The notes beneath the pieces were generated by a model. It had not been told where the DNA came from. It saw only the letters and a list, made by a program, of their open reading frames with translations, and ran no database searches. From Thermoplasmata archaeon (GTDB lineage Archaea; Thermoplasmatota; Thermoplasmata; Lutacidiplasmatales; UBA184), in NCBI GenBank assembly GCA_021798195.1, contig JAJZYH010000014.1, positions 1 through 42,034 of the forward strand: a stretch of DNA of 42,034 nucleotides. Reading direction: 5' to 3'. Each line of letters begins with the position of its first letter. Positions within the stretch are counted from its first letter, which is position 1. Shown here piece by piece: positions 1 to 8,099 of this stretch. The position numbers and the translations under genes are program-made.

Positions 1-242
1 GCGACGATCCCCTGGGTAACCACACCGCCGATCAGAAGGAGGATTCCCCCGGCAAGGCAGGAGGCAAAGCCGGTGGATCGTGGTCGGGGAAGGGGGATCC
101 CCCCCGAAGGAGGAACCTGTGCGTACACGGGTGGCGGAGGAGGCGGTGCTTGGGAGGGCACTTCATGGGCCCGCATCGCCGAACGTGGCTCCCCGGGGGC
201 ATGTCCCATTCCCGTTCTTTGTCCTCCCCAATCCCCCTCCAT
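1..242 (-). CDS. Partial membrane protein with proline-rich N-terminus (cut by window edge)
   Basis: The reading frame starts at ATG 242-240 and stays open to base 1, so about 80 N-terminal residues are visible and the C-terminus lies outside the window. The start overlaps the stop of the gene upstream by one base (TGATG), which implies translational coupling. The visible part is a hydrophilic segment rich in Pro, Ala and Gly (a run of five prolines near residue 35), then from about residue 59 a hydrophobic stretch, FASCLAGGILLLIGGVVTQG, that is probably the first membrane helix. A cytoplasmic proline-rich tail ahead of one or more membrane segments is common in Thermoplasmata membrane proteins of unknown role. 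I cannot name a family. The frame is supported by the coupling and by its composition. Confidence 0.6.
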   Translation of the reverse strand, partial: MEGDWGGQRTGMGHAPGEPRSAMRAHEVPSQAPPPPPPVYAQVPPSGGIPLPRPRSTGFASCLAGGILLLIGGVVTQGIV

Positions 243-904
243 CACGGTGGACCGCCCTCGTTCCCAGGTGGGAACGGGAACATCTTACCTCGTGGAGGGG
301 ATCCTTTCCTCCGTTGACCCAGCACGAACACGAGGACCGCGAGGAGGATGATCCCGGTGGTCGAAAGGACCAGGATTAGGGTGAGATTGGAGACGCACGA
401 GGCGCCCAGTTGGAGCCCCTGCGTGCAGGCAGGGGGGCCCAACGGACCGTACACCGCCGTGAGGACGCCAGAGCCGAAGGCCGTGAGTTGCGTTTCGTTC
501 GCCTGAGGGTTCTGGATGGTGAGATTGCCCCCCGTGGTCCACTCGCGGAACACAACAGCCGGACAGGACCCATTGGAGGTGACTTGGAGTTCTGAGGGGG
601 CCGCGAGCCGATACGTTCCGGGGGGGAGGCTCACGTTCCCCCACACCGGATAGCCGGTTCCGTTCACCTGGATGGAAAAGCAATCCGAGATCGTCTGGGT
701 CCCCACGAACGCTCGCAGCATGATCTGGACCGAGCCGTTGGCCCCATGGTATTCCTGAGGCAACGCGAGGGCGGAGAGAGTTCGGTCCGTGGTTTCGAAG
801 CCCCCGGTGGGCGGAGCGCTGAACAGGACCAGAATGCCGAGAAATATGACCATGGCTTGGACAAGGGAGAAACCATCCGAGGAGAAGGGACGGACTCTGC
901 GCAT
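242..904 (-). CDS. Secreted, membrane-anchored protein with candidate N-glycosylation sites
   Basis: A 220-residue protein. Residues about 10-33 form a hydrophobic signal or anchor helix, the middle 130 residues look beta-rich, and a C-terminal helix (about 180-203) is followed by a basic cytoplasmic tail. The middle part carries at least six N-X-S/T sequons and three or four cysteines, as expected outside the cell. A stretch around residues 116-145 has a W...G...NP...T...G...L-A-Y pattern reminiscent of small bacterial or archaeal surface repeats such as InlB-B-like repeats; that resemblance is only suggestive. I chose ATG 904 over an in-frame start at 931 because a TATA-like sequence (GATTTATGAT, about 948-957) would put transcription start near 925. 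It is the first gene of a two-gene operon with the partial gene downstream. Function unknown. Confidence 0.65.
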   Translation of the reverse strand: MRRVRPFSSDGFSLVQAMVIFLGILVLFSAPPTGGFETTDRTLSALALPQEYHGANGSVQIMLRAFVGTQTISDCFSIQVNGTGYPVWGNVSLPPGTYRLAAPSELQVTSNGSCPAVVFREWTTGGNLTIQNPQANETQLTAFGSGVLTAVYGPLGPPACTQGLQLGASCVSNLTLILVLSTTGIILLAVLVFVLGQRRKGSPPRGKMFPFPPGNEGGPP

Positions 905-946
905 GGTTGGTGGATACGGTCTCAAAGGCACATATCCTGGTCCGAA

Positions 947-958
947 ATCATAAATCCT
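947..958 (-). promoter_or_regulatory. TATA-like box for the 242-904 gene
   Basis: On the minus strand the sequence GGATTTATGATT lies about 45 bases before ATG 904. It is the most AT-rich patch in this intergenic region and fits an archaeal TATA box. It would give a leader of roughly 20 bases. This is inferred from sequence only. Confidence 0.4.
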
Positions 959-1380
959 CGCTTAACGCATGAACTTCCGGATGGACTACGGATTTCCCCA
1001 TCTCATGATCCGCAGATCTCAGAGTCTGCACATCCTGTGACAGGTTCATGATGGTCCCCTTCGACGCCCGACGCATGTCCACCCTGCTGAAGTTCCCCGT
1101 TGGGACATGCGGGTGTGTGCAGCGAGATTCCCGGGGGTGGATAGAAACTCCACCCTCAATGGCACGCGTTCCGCGTATGCGTCTCCCTCCTTCTCCACCG
1201 ACAATGGCCTTGCCATGCCGTCTCGTCGACCCGGACGGACTGGAGCGGTTCCCGATCCCCTCTCGTTCGACCGGGGGCAGCGATTCCCCCTATCCGCGGA
1301 CGCGGGCCCAAGGTTCGGGCCCCTTCCCCTTCAGGAGTTCGACCTGAGAGACCTCGCCATCATGTTCACGGGCAGAATTC

Positions 1381-1410
1381 GTGGATGCATGGGCCCATGC
1401 ATAGGTCCAC
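1381..1410. repeat. Perfect 16-bp palindrome with flanking inverted arms
   Basis: Positions 1386-1401 read TGCATGGGCCCATGCA, a perfect palindrome. It is flanked by GTGGA on the left (1381-1385) and TCCAC on the right (1406-1410), which are also reverse complements, with four extra bases (TAGG) on the right side. It could be a dimeric protein-binding site or a hairpin in an RNA. It lies in non-coding DNA about 200 bases upstream of the stress-protein gene. Confidence 0.6.
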
Positions 1411-1577
1411 TTGATCCGTCTACAGGTCACGCCTCACGGGAGATGCTCTTGCCTCTCCCACGACGGGTGGAACTCTCGGGTCCTACCGGCCCTGGGTCGC
1501 CGGGGTCATCCGACCCGAGGATGGGCGGAAGCGTGGATCTTCCCCTTCGCCGGCAATCTGAAGATGCCGGGCAGGCG

Positions 1578-1587
1578 TAGAATTAAG
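1578..1587 (+). promoter_or_regulatory. Weak TATA-like box for the universal stress protein gene
   Basis: TAGAATTAAG is centred about 30 bases before ATG 1613, which would give a leaderless transcript. It is a weak match, but it is the only AT-rich patch just upstream. Confidence 0.35.
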
Positions 1588-1612
1588 AGCCGGGCATGGA
1601 TGCATCGGGAAC

Positions 1613-2080
1613 ATGGAACCTCCGCAGATCCGTACCATCGCAGTGGCCATCGATGGGTCAACGTTCGGCGAACTTGCCCTGGAGTTCGCCATCGACCTCG
1701 CCAAGAAGTACAAGGCCGGGATCCGTGTCGTCACGGTGATCCCTCCCCTCATCGCCACCAATTTCGGAGCCATGACCTACATCCCCCAGACCACGTGGGA
1801 GGAGCAGGCGAAGCCCTTCCGGGAAGCCAGTGAGCGGGCGGGGCAGAGCGCGAAGAGCGCTGGTGTCTCCTCCGTCACGTCGGAGGTCCTTGACGGACCC
1901 GTCGTGGAGACCCTCCTCACGTACCTGGAGACCCATCCCGTGGATCTCCTGGTGGTGGGATCGCGGGGGCTCACCGCCGGCAAGCGGCTCCTCCTGGGGA
2001 GCGTCTCCGACGCCCTGGTCCACCACGCCACGTGCCCGGTGCTGGTGGTCCGCGTACCCCCGGGCGCCCGGTCTCCCTGA
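1613..2080 (+). CDS. Universal stress protein (UspA family)
   Basis: A 155-residue single Usp domain, the usual length for this family. It begins with the family's strand pattern (RTIAVAIDGS near residues 6-15) and ends with the nucleotide-binding signature G-x2-G-x9-G-S (GSRGLTAGKRLLLGSVSDAL) and the closing CPVLVVR strand, so it belongs to the ATP-binding Usp branch. Usp proteins bind ATP and act in stress responses by poorly defined means; many archaeal ones sit next to transporters. Here the next gene on the same strand is a P-type H+-ATPase 155 bases downstream, which suggests a link to ion or pH homeostasis, though this is only context. ATG 1613 fits the conserved N-terminus. Confidence 0.92.
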   Translation: MEPPQIRTIAVAIDGSTFGELALEFAIDLAKKYKAGIRVVTVIPPLIATNFGAMTYIPQTTWEEQAKPFREASERAGQSAKSAGVSSVTSEVLDGPVVETLLTYLETHPVDLLVVGSRGLTAGKRLLLGSVSDALVHHATCPVLVVRVPPGARSP

Positions 2081-2235
2081 ACGAGCCCCGTCCCTGACCT
2101 GGCCACAATGGTGGGGGAACGCCACCCGGAAGGAACCGTGACCGAACCTTCTGGGTCTCTCCCCCATCCACACGGGGCAAACCACGCCCGAAGCGAGGCG
2201 CGGGGGCACCGGCCCGTGGGGATTTCTCGGCGCCC

Positions 2236-4611
2236 ATGGGGTCCCGGCTTCTCGGCCGGGGACCGGACGTGAGCGGGTCCGACCCCACGGGGGAACCCGT
2301 GGGCCTTTCCTCGCAGGAGGCGGCCCGTCGACAGCAAACGGTGGGGCGGAACGAGCTCCCCAGCGTCCGCGAGAACCCCCTCCAGCGACTTCTCCGGAAG
2401 TTCACCGGGGCCGTCCCCTACCTCCTGGAGCTCGCGCTCGCCCTTGAGATCTGGATGGGGAAGTGGATCGACGCGGGAGTGATCGCGGCGCTCCTTGTCT
2501 TCAATGCCGCCCTGAGCACGCACCAGGAGGGGAAGGCGGAGAAGGCGCTGGCGCTTCTCCGGGAGCGGCTTCCGGTCATGGCCCGCGTGCTGCGGGACGG
2601 GGCCTGGGGCCGGCGCCCGGCGGCGGAACTCGTGCCGGATGACGTAGTGGAGCTTCGGATGGGGGACCAGGTCCCGGCCGACCTGCGGGTGCTCAAGTCC
2701 TCGGTCCTTCGTCTGGATCAGTCCTCGCTCACGGGGGAGTCTCTCCCCGTGGAACGCCGTGAGGGGGACACCCTCTTCGCTGGCACCTCGGTGGTCCACG
2801 GGGAGGCCCTGGGGGTGGTGGTCGCCACGGGGCCCCGTACTTCGTTCGGCCGCACGGCGGAGATCGTTCGGAAGGCGGAAGCCCCCAGCCGCCTGGAGCA
2901 GTTGGTCCTCAAGCTGGTCCGATCCCTGGTGATCTACGCCTCCATCCTCCTCGTCCTCGTTGCCGGGGTGGCCCTCCTGCGCGGCATCGGTTGGCTGACC
3001 CTGGTCCCCTTCGCACTGGTCCTTCTCGTGGTCTCCATTCCCGTGGCTCTGCCGGCCACCTTCACCCTCGCCAACGCCGTGGGAGCCACCGAGCTTGCCC
3101 AGGCGGACATCCTGGTCACGGGACTCGCCGCGGTGGAGGAGGCCGCCACCATGACCACCCTCTTCTCGGACAAGACGGGGACCTTGACGCAGAACCGGCT
3201 GGAGGTGACCGCCCTCGACCCCAGCCCGGGAGAGACCAGCACCCGGCTGGTCCAGCTCGCGGCGGGGGTGGCCGACGAGGCGACGCAGGATCCCATCGAC
3301 GTCTCGATCCTCTCCCGCGCGACGGCCATGGGGATCCCCCGGCTCCCGGTTCGGGAACGCGTCCCCTTCGAGCCGGGCACGAAGCGGGCCGAAGCGGTGC
3401 TCGTCGGCGAGGACGGGACCCTCCGGGCGGCGCTGGGCTCCCCCCAGGTCGTCGGCGGTCTCTGCGCCGAACCCTTGCCCTCGCTCCAGGAACGCGTGGA
3501 TCGGCTGGCCCGGGACGGGAGGCGGGTCCTCGCGGTGGCCGCCACCCGGGGGGGACAGTTCCGCCTGGTGGGGCTCATCGGGCTTTCCGACCCCCCGCGT
3601 CCCACTTCCGCTGCGGTGGTGCGCCGGCTCCGGGAGTTGGGGATCCGGGTGGTGATGGTCACCGGGGATGCGGTGGAAACGGCTCGGGCCATCGCCCGGC
3701 AACTGGGGCTGGGGGATCGTGTGGCCACCCGAGAGGCGTTCGCCGAGTCCCCCGAGTCCGCGGATGTGCTGGCCGGGATCTACCCGGAGGACAAGTTCCA
3801 GGTGGTTCGAACGGCCCAGGCGCACGGGGAGGTGGTGGGCATGACGGGGGACGGGGTGAACGACGCACCCGCCATCCGGCAAGCGGACGTGGGGATCGCG
3901 GTGGCCAACGCCACCGATGTCGCCAAGGCCTCCGCCCGCCTCGTCCTGACCCGTCCCGGGATCGACGGGGTGGTGCCCGCGGTGGTCACGGGCCGCCGGG
4001 TGTACCAACGCCTGCAGACCTATACTCTTGTCAAGGTGGTGAAGGTGCTGGAGATCGGAACGCTTCTCTCCCTGGGGGTCCTCTGGGCCGGGCAGTTCTG
4101 GACGACACCCCGTCTCATCCTCTTCCTGGTATTTGCCAACGATTTCGTCACCATGTCCCTCGCCGAGGACCGGGTGCATCCGTCCTCCCGCCCCAACCGC
4201 TGGGACGTGCGAAGTCTGGTGGAGGTGGGTGCCCTCCTCGCGGGGTCCTGGCTCCTCCTCTCCGTCCTGTTGATCCTGGTCATCGCCCCGGCCCTGCACC
4301 TGGGTCTCCCGGCCATCCAGACCCTGGTCTTCCTGGACCAGGTCTATCTCGTCCAGGCCACCGTCCTCCTCATGCGGACCAAGGATCCCCTCTGGACCTC
4401 CCGACCGGGGAGATTCGTATCCCTCTCCACCGTGGCGGTGATCGGAGTGGCCACCGGCCTTGCCCTGGTGGGGCTGGGGATGGCCGCACTTCCCGTGGCT
4501 GCCGTCCTGGACCTTGCGATCCTGGTGACGGGGACCACGGTCCTCCTGGACTTCGCCAAGCGAACGTTCCAGGGGCACCTCGACGGGAGCGGGTCTCCCT
4601 CTCCCACGTGA
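2236..4611 (+). CDS. P-type (P3A) plasma-membrane H+-transporting ATPase
   Basis: A 791-residue P-type ATPase with all catalytic motifs: TGES in the actuator domain (about 166-169), the phosphorylated aspartate D312 in DKTGTLTQ, and the hinge TGDGVNDAP in the phosphorylation domain. The M4 segment carries PVALPATFT, the proline motif typical of P3A proton pumps, and a later membrane segment has FANDFVTMS, placing an Asp-containing ND pair where fungal and plant H+-ATPases keep their proton acceptor. It should use ATP to export protons, keeping the cytoplasm near neutral or building membrane potential. The N-terminus is short and there is no long C-terminal autoinhibitory domain. ATG 2236 is used; a GTG at 2269 is also possible. 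The substrate is inferred from family motifs. Confidence 0.93.
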   Translation: MGSRLLGRGPDVSGSDPTGEPVGLSSQEAARRQQTVGRNELPSVRENPLQRLLRKFTGAVPYLLELALALEIWMGKWIDAGVIAALLVFNAALSTHQEGKAEKALALLRERLPVMARVLRDGAWGRRPAAELVPDDVVELRMGDQVPADLRVLKSSVLRLDQSSLTGESLPVERREGDTLFAGTSVVHGEALGVVVATGPRTSFGRTAEIVRKAEAPSRLEQLVLKLVRSLVIYASILLVLVAGVALLRGIGWLTLVPFALVLLVVSIPVALPATFTLANAVGATELAQADILVTGLAAVEEAATMTTLFSDKTGTLTQNRLEVTALDPSPGETSTRLVQLAAGVADEATQDPIDVSILSRATAMGIPRLPVRERVPFEPGTKRAEAVLVGEDGTLRAALGSPQVVGGLCAEPLPSLQERVDRLARDGRRVLAVAATRGGQFRLVGLIGLSDPPRPTSAAVVRRLRELGIRVVMVTGDAVETARAIARQLGLGDRVATREAFAESPESADVLAGIYPEDKFQVVRTAQAHGEVVGMTGDGVNDAPAIRQADVGIAVANATDVAKASARLVLTRPGIDGVVPAVVTGRRVYQRLQTYTLVKVVKVLEIGTLLSLGVLWAGQFWTTPRLILFLVFANDFVTMSLAEDRVHPSSRPNRWDVRSLVEVGALLAGSWLLLSVLLILVIAPALHLGLPAIQTLVFLDQVYLVQATVLLMRTKDPLWTSRPGRFVSLSTVAVIGVATGLALVGLGMAALPVAAVLDLAILVTGTTVLLDFAKRTFQGHLDGSGSPSPT

Positions 4612-4690
4612 CGTCCCCTTGTCCGGCGTCCTCCGGGAGGAAGATCCGGTCGACCGGAAGAAAGCCTCGTTCTCCGCGGATGACCGCACG

Positions 4691-4704
4691 GAGATTTGTA
4701 GTCC
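4691..4704 (+). promoter_or_regulatory. TATA-like box for the flavoprotein gene
   Basis: GAGATTTGTAGTCC lies about 26 bases before the GTG at 4723, the spacing expected for a leaderless transcript. It is a moderate match. Confidence 0.35.
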
Positions 4705-4722
4705 CCGGGTGTCCGGAAAGAC

Positions 4723-6087
4723 GTGCGGGCGGACGTGCTGATCGTGGGAGGGGGCGGCGGTGCCTACCCCGCCGCCTTTGCGCTCGCCGAGGCAGGCCGA
4801 CATGTGGTGATGGTGGATCCCAAGGGGGTCCTGGGGGGGAATTGCCTCTTCGAGGGCTGCATCCCGTCCAAGACGGTCCGGGAGATGGGCCATCTCCTGG
4901 TCCGGGCCCAACGCCTCCTGGGGTCCACCACCCGGGCGGACTTCGGCGCGATCCAGGCACACCGGGATCACGTGCAGGAGATGCGGTTCGAAATGCACCG
5001 GAAGGAACTCCTGGACCACCCCAACGTGACATTCTTCCCCGGCACGGCCCGGCTCCGAGGGAATGGCCGGGCCACCGTACGGATGGAGGACGGGGAACGG
5101 GAGGTGGAGGCCGATTCCACCATCCTGGCCACCGGGACCGAGGCGGTCCGCCCCCCGATCCCGGGACAGGAGCTCTGCTGGACCAGCGATGACCTGTTCC
5201 GGTACCGGACCCCCATCCGGGAGTTGCCCGAGGATGTCGTCATCGTGGGGGGCGGCTACATCGCATTGGAGATCGCCTGCATCCTGCGGAGCCTGGGGTC
5301 CAGGGTCCGGCTCCTGGTCCGGTCCCACGTCCTCCTCCGAGGGGCGGACCCGGACCTCGTGGCGCTCCTGCAACATTCGCTTCCGGGCCTGGACATCCTC
5401 TGGAACTCCACCCTGGCCCGCGTGGATCGGGACGGGGGATCCCTCGTGGTTCGTGGCCTCCGGGGGACGAAGCCCTACGAGGAGCGCACAGATGCCTGTC
5501 TCCTCGCCGTGGGACGGACGCCGGTGCTCCCCGACGGAGCCCGGGAGACCGGCCTCTCCGTCGATCCCCGGGGGTTCGTGGTCACGGACGAGTTCCTCCG
5601 CACCAACATCCCCGGCGTGTACGCCACCGGCGACGTGAACGGACGGGCCCCGTACTTCCACGCCGCCGTGCGGGAGTCCCTCGCCGCCGCCCACAACATC
5701 CTGGCGGGACACCGGCCGGTGGATCCCGTGAATTTTGCGGCGATCCCGGTCACCATCTTCACCGATCCGCCCATGGCCTGGGTTGGGCTCACGCGGACGC
5801 AGGCCCACCAGCGGTCCGTGGAGGTCACGGAAGCGAGCTATCCCTTCTCCACGGATCCCAAGGCCCAGATGTACCGCGAGACGGATGGGGAGATCCGCCT
5901 GTTCTTTGACCGGGGGAGCCGGCGCCTGCGGGGCGGATGGGTCCTGGGGATCCAGGCCCCCGAACTGATCAACGAGATCGGCCTCGCCGTCAGTGCCGGC
6001 TTGACCGCACGGGAACTTGCCGAGTTCCCCGACCAGCATCCGACGAGCCACGAGGGGATCTCCAAGGCGGCCCGCCAGATCGTATAG
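4723..6087 (+). CDS. Dihydrolipoamide dehydrogenase-like FAD/NAD disulfide oxidoreductase
   Basis: A 454-residue class I pyridine-nucleotide disulfide oxidoreductase. The N-terminal FAD-binding glycine motif (VGGGGGAYP, about 8-16) is followed by the redox pair C41-x4-C46 in NCLFEGCIPSK, a second nucleotide-binding motif (VIVGGGYIALE) for NAD(P), the FAD-contact ATGDVNG, and the C-terminal dimer domain with the catalytic base motif H439-P-T-S-H-E444. All active-site residues for reversible dithiol oxidation are present. Lipoamide is the likeliest substrate, but mercuric, glutathione and CoA-disulfide reductases share this layout, and no dehydrogenase-complex E1, E2 or lipoylation genes are nearby. 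The start is GTG 4723, directly before the FAD motif. It sits between an H+-ATPase and a transporter with separate promoters. Confidence 0.88.
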   Translation: MRADVLIVGGGGGAYPAAFALAEAGRHVVMVDPKGVLGGNCLFEGCIPSKTVREMGHLLVRAQRLLGSTTRADFGAIQAHRDHVQEMRFEMHRKELLDHPNVTFFPGTARLRGNGRATVRMEDGEREVEADSTILATGTEAVRPPIPGQELCWTSDDLFRYRTPIRELPEDVVIVGGGYIALEIACILRSLGSRVRLLVRSHVLLRGADPDLVALLQHSLPGLDILWNSTLARVDRDGGSLVVRGLRGTKPYEERTDACLLAVGRTPVLPDGARETGLSVDPRGFVVTDEFLRTNIPGVYATGDVNGRAPYFHAAVRESLAAAHNILAGHRPVDPVNFAAIPVTIFTDPPMAWVGLTRTQAHQRSVEVTEASYPFSTDPKAQMYRETDGEIRLFFDRGSRRLRGGWVLGIQAPELINEIGLAVSAGLTARELAEFPDQHPTSHEGISKAARQIV

Positions 6088-6120
6088 GCCTCCCCCACAG
6101 TCCATATCCGCGCCATTCAG

Positions 6121-6131
6121 GCCAAATACTC
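6121..6131 (+). promoter_or_regulatory. TATA-like box for the EamA transporter gene
   Basis: GCCAAATACTC is centred about 26 bases before the GTG at 6151 and fits a leaderless transcript. Confidence 0.4.
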
Positions 6132-6150
6132 TCATCGCCACAACCCCCCC

Positions 6151-7059
6151 GTGGAGACTTCACGGACGCAGACCGTGCTCCGCGTGATGGCCTTCGCGGC
6201 CATCGTCACCGCATGGGGCTTCAACTACCCCTTCGTCCGGATCGGTCTCGAGGTGGCTCCTCCCCTATGGTTGGCCACGCTTCGGGCCGCCACCGGCACC
6301 GCCGGGACGGCGCTCCTGTTCCTGGGCCTCCCCCAGGGGGAGACACTGGACCGGGCCGGAAAACTCCATGCCCTCCTGCTGGGCATCCCCAACACGGCGC
6401 TCTTCTTCGGGCTCTGGTTCAGCGCGGGCGCCTCGGTCCCCCCGGGCGAGACGTCCATCCTGATCTACACGTTCCCCCTCTGGGTGACGATCCTTTCGGG
6501 CCCGGTACTGGCCCGTAAGCCCACATCCGTGGAATGGGTCTCCGTGGCGCTGGGATTCCTGGGGGTCGCCCTCGTGACGCAGCCCTGGGCCGTCTCCGGG
6601 ACGGCCACGGGGTTCGGGCCGCTCGTGGAACTCCTCCTCGCCGCGGTCTGCTGGGGGGTCGCCACCGTGCTGTTCAAGAGGAGGTTCCGCCCGGGGCAGA
6701 TGCCCCAGGCAAACGGCTACCAGCTTCTGGGGGGCTCGGGGGCCCTCGCCCTCGCCACCTTCGTCTTCGAGCCCGATGCCATCCCCGTCCCGTCGCCCCT
6801 CCTCATCGGGGTCGTCCTGTACATGGGCCTCATCGGGACGGCCCTCGCCTACACCCTGTGGTTCGGGCTCCTCGCGCGATACCACGCCTCCACCCTGAGC
6901 ACCTACACGTTCCTCGTGCCGGTGGTGGCCCTCGCCGCATCGGCGGTCCTGTTCCGGGAAGGGCTCGACCTGGCCCAAGCCGCCGGGGTGGGGCTGGTCT
7001 GCGTGGGCATTTATCTAACGGGACGCCATGCCGCCCAGGGGGTCTCGGAGCCTTCGTGA
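6151..7059 (+). CDS. EamA (DMT superfamily) membrane transporter
   Basis: A 302-residue hydrophobic protein with about ten predicted membrane helices in two similar halves, the usual architecture of the drug/metabolite transporter superfamily. Typical EamA signatures are visible: WGFNYPFVRIGLE near the N-terminus, PLWVTILSG closing the first half, and YMGLIGTALAYTLWFGLL with the following TYTFLVPVVA in the second half. Relatives export amino acids, metabolites or drugs; the substrate cannot be read from the sequence. The start is a GTG preceded by a TATA-like box at leaderless spacing, so the gene seems to have its own promoter. The C-terminus ends soon after the last helix. Confidence 0.9.
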   Translation: METSRTQTVLRVMAFAAIVTAWGFNYPFVRIGLEVAPPLWLATLRAATGTAGTALLFLGLPQGETLDRAGKLHALLLGIPNTALFFGLWFSAGASVPPGETSILIYTFPLWVTILSGPVLARKPTSVEWVSVALGFLGVALVTQPWAVSGTATGFGPLVELLLAAVCWGVATVLFKRRFRPGQMPQANGYQLLGGSGALALATFVFEPDAIPVPSPLLIGVVLYMGLIGTALAYTLWFGLLARYHASTLSTYTFLVPVVALAASAVLFREGLDLAQAAGVGLVCVGIYLTGRHAAQGVSEPS

Positions 7060-7146
7060 GCGCGCAGGATAGTCTCCCCCGGTCATCCCGCTGCCCCCGG
7101 GCGGCCACGCGGGGGAGCCAGTACCGGAAGGGCCGGCCATGTCAAC

Positions 7147-7156
7147 CCATATAACC
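7147..7156 (+). promoter_or_regulatory. TATA box upstream of the response regulator gene
   Basis: CCATATAACC is a good archaeal TATA match. Transcription would start near 7176 and give a leader of about 70 bases before ATG 7245, so this gene, unlike most neighbours, would have a true 5' leader. Confidence 0.55.
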
Positions 7157-7230
7157 CGGACTCGATGGATGAGGAAAGGGCGACTCGAGATGCACGAACT
7201 AGGAGCCGACCGGACCCCGGGACGCCTTCC

Positions 7231-7239
7231 GGAGGAGGG
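7231..7239 (+). promoter_or_regulatory. Strong Shine-Dalgarno site for the response regulator
   Basis: GGAGGAGGG ends five bases before ATG 7245. It agrees with the distant TATA box in suggesting leadered, SD-dependent translation and fixes the start codon. Confidence 0.65.
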
Positions 7240-7244
7240 TTGAC

Positions 7245-7994
7245 ATGGATCCCCCCGCAGGTCCACCGGCTGCGGCCCGTCCCGCGGAGAGCGAAGGTGC
7301 CTCCCCCCCCGCCTCGGCCTCCTCCCCCGCACGGTACAAGGTGCTCGTCGTGGACGACGACGAGGACTCGCGAACCCTGGTCCGTCAGACCCTCCTGCTC
7401 ACCCCGGACTTCACCTCGGACGTGACCCTCGCGGACAGCGCGAAGGCGGGACTCGCCTGGCTCGACCAGGAAAAGTTCGACGTGGTGATCTCGGACCAGA
7501 TCATGCCCGAGACGAACGGCATCGAATTCCTCATGGAGGTCAAGCAGCGGTTCCCCGAGACCCTGCGCATCCTCATCACCGCCCATACGGGCCTCGAGAC
7601 GGTCCTCCGCGCCGTGAACCTCGCCCAGGTCCACGCCTACATCGAGAAGCCCCTGGACCCCCTCGAGGTGAACCGCATCCTGCGGGAGGCCATCACCCGC
7701 ATGCAGACGCGGCGCCAGTCCCACACGGTGAACGTGGTGAGCGTCCAGGAGGCCCTGCGCCTCGTCCATGAGGTGGAGGATCACCTCGTGGTGAAGCCCC
7801 GGGACCCGGGGAGCCTGGGACTGGACCTCGTCTTCGAGAGCCCCGTGGATTTCAACCGCTTCACCTTCGAGATCCTCCGCTCCCGGACCTCCCTCATCAG
7901 TGACGTCCACGTGTTCGAGGGGAAGTTCCACGTGGTGGTCCAGGTGCTGCCGCGCCTGGGACCCGTGGCGGATCCCTCCACGCCGAGATCCTGA
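7245..7994 (+). CDS. Response regulator with N-terminal receiver domain
   Basis: A 249-residue protein. After about 30 disordered, Pro/Ala-rich residues comes a complete receiver domain (about 31-150): acidic pair D37-D38, phosphoacceptor D84 in VISDQIMPE, the switch Thr of LITAHT, and the conserved Lys K135 in EKP. The region DAYIEKPLDPLEVNRIL-like pattern is typical of two-component receivers. The remaining 100 residues (about 150-249) are not a DNA-binding or enzymatic domain I recognise; they look alpha/beta with a beta-rich end. It should be phosphorylated by a histidine kinase, but none is encoded in the window. It is followed 105 bases later by an ACT-domain gene and then the arginine operon; whether these are co-transcribed is unclear. 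Confidence 0.88.
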   Translation: MDPPAGPPAAARPAESEGASPPASASSPARYKVLVVDDDEDSRTLVRQTLLLTPDFTSDVTLADSAKAGLAWLDQEKFDVVISDQIMPETNGIEFLMEVKQRFPETLRILITAHTGLETVLRAVNLAQVHAYIEKPLDPLEVNRILREAITRMQTRRQSHTVNVVSVQEALRLVHEVEDHLVVKPRDPGSLGLDLVFESPVDFNRFTFEILRSRTSLISDVHVFEGKFHVVVQVLPRLGPVADPSTPRS

Positions 7995-8099
7995 ACTCCG
8001 GGCGGGACCGGAAACCTCGCCCGAGAGCTCGGCGGGGACGGCGACCTCCCTCTACCCGGGGGCACAAGTTCAAGGGGGACCACGGACTGCGTCCGTACC

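Larger units (their letters stand above)
905..1612. other. Non-coding stretch between divergent genes
   Basis: About 700 bases separate the leftward membrane gene from the rightward stress-protein gene, far more than any other gap here. Open frames exist in it (for example plus strand 1107-1580), but their translations are rich in Arg, Pro, Gly and Ser without hydrophobic-core patterning and look like chance frames in GC-rich DNA. It holds the minus-strand promoter near 950, a perfect 16-bp palindrome at 1386-1401 and a weak plus-strand TATA candidate at 1578-1587. I see no tRNA or other RNA gene that I can identify. Confidence 0.5.

Noticed and set aside
1107-1580. Possible 157-residue gene in the left intergenic region
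   Set aside because: Composition is Arg/Pro/Ser/Gly-rich without a hydrophobic core pattern, no promoter or ribosome-binding site fits, and competing frames are similar in length.
1777-6141. A 1454-codon open frame on the minus strand
   Set aside because: It runs antisense to the Usp, H+-ATPase and flavoprotein genes, which all have catalytic motifs. Its translation is a long Arg/Gly/Pro/Glu-rich string without domains, as expected in GC-rich DNA.
7165-7425. Small frame starting near the response regulator promoter
   Set aside because: It overlaps the response regulator in another frame, is only about 13 bases from the TATA centre, and its translation has no pattern. The SD at 7231-7239 points to ATG 7245.
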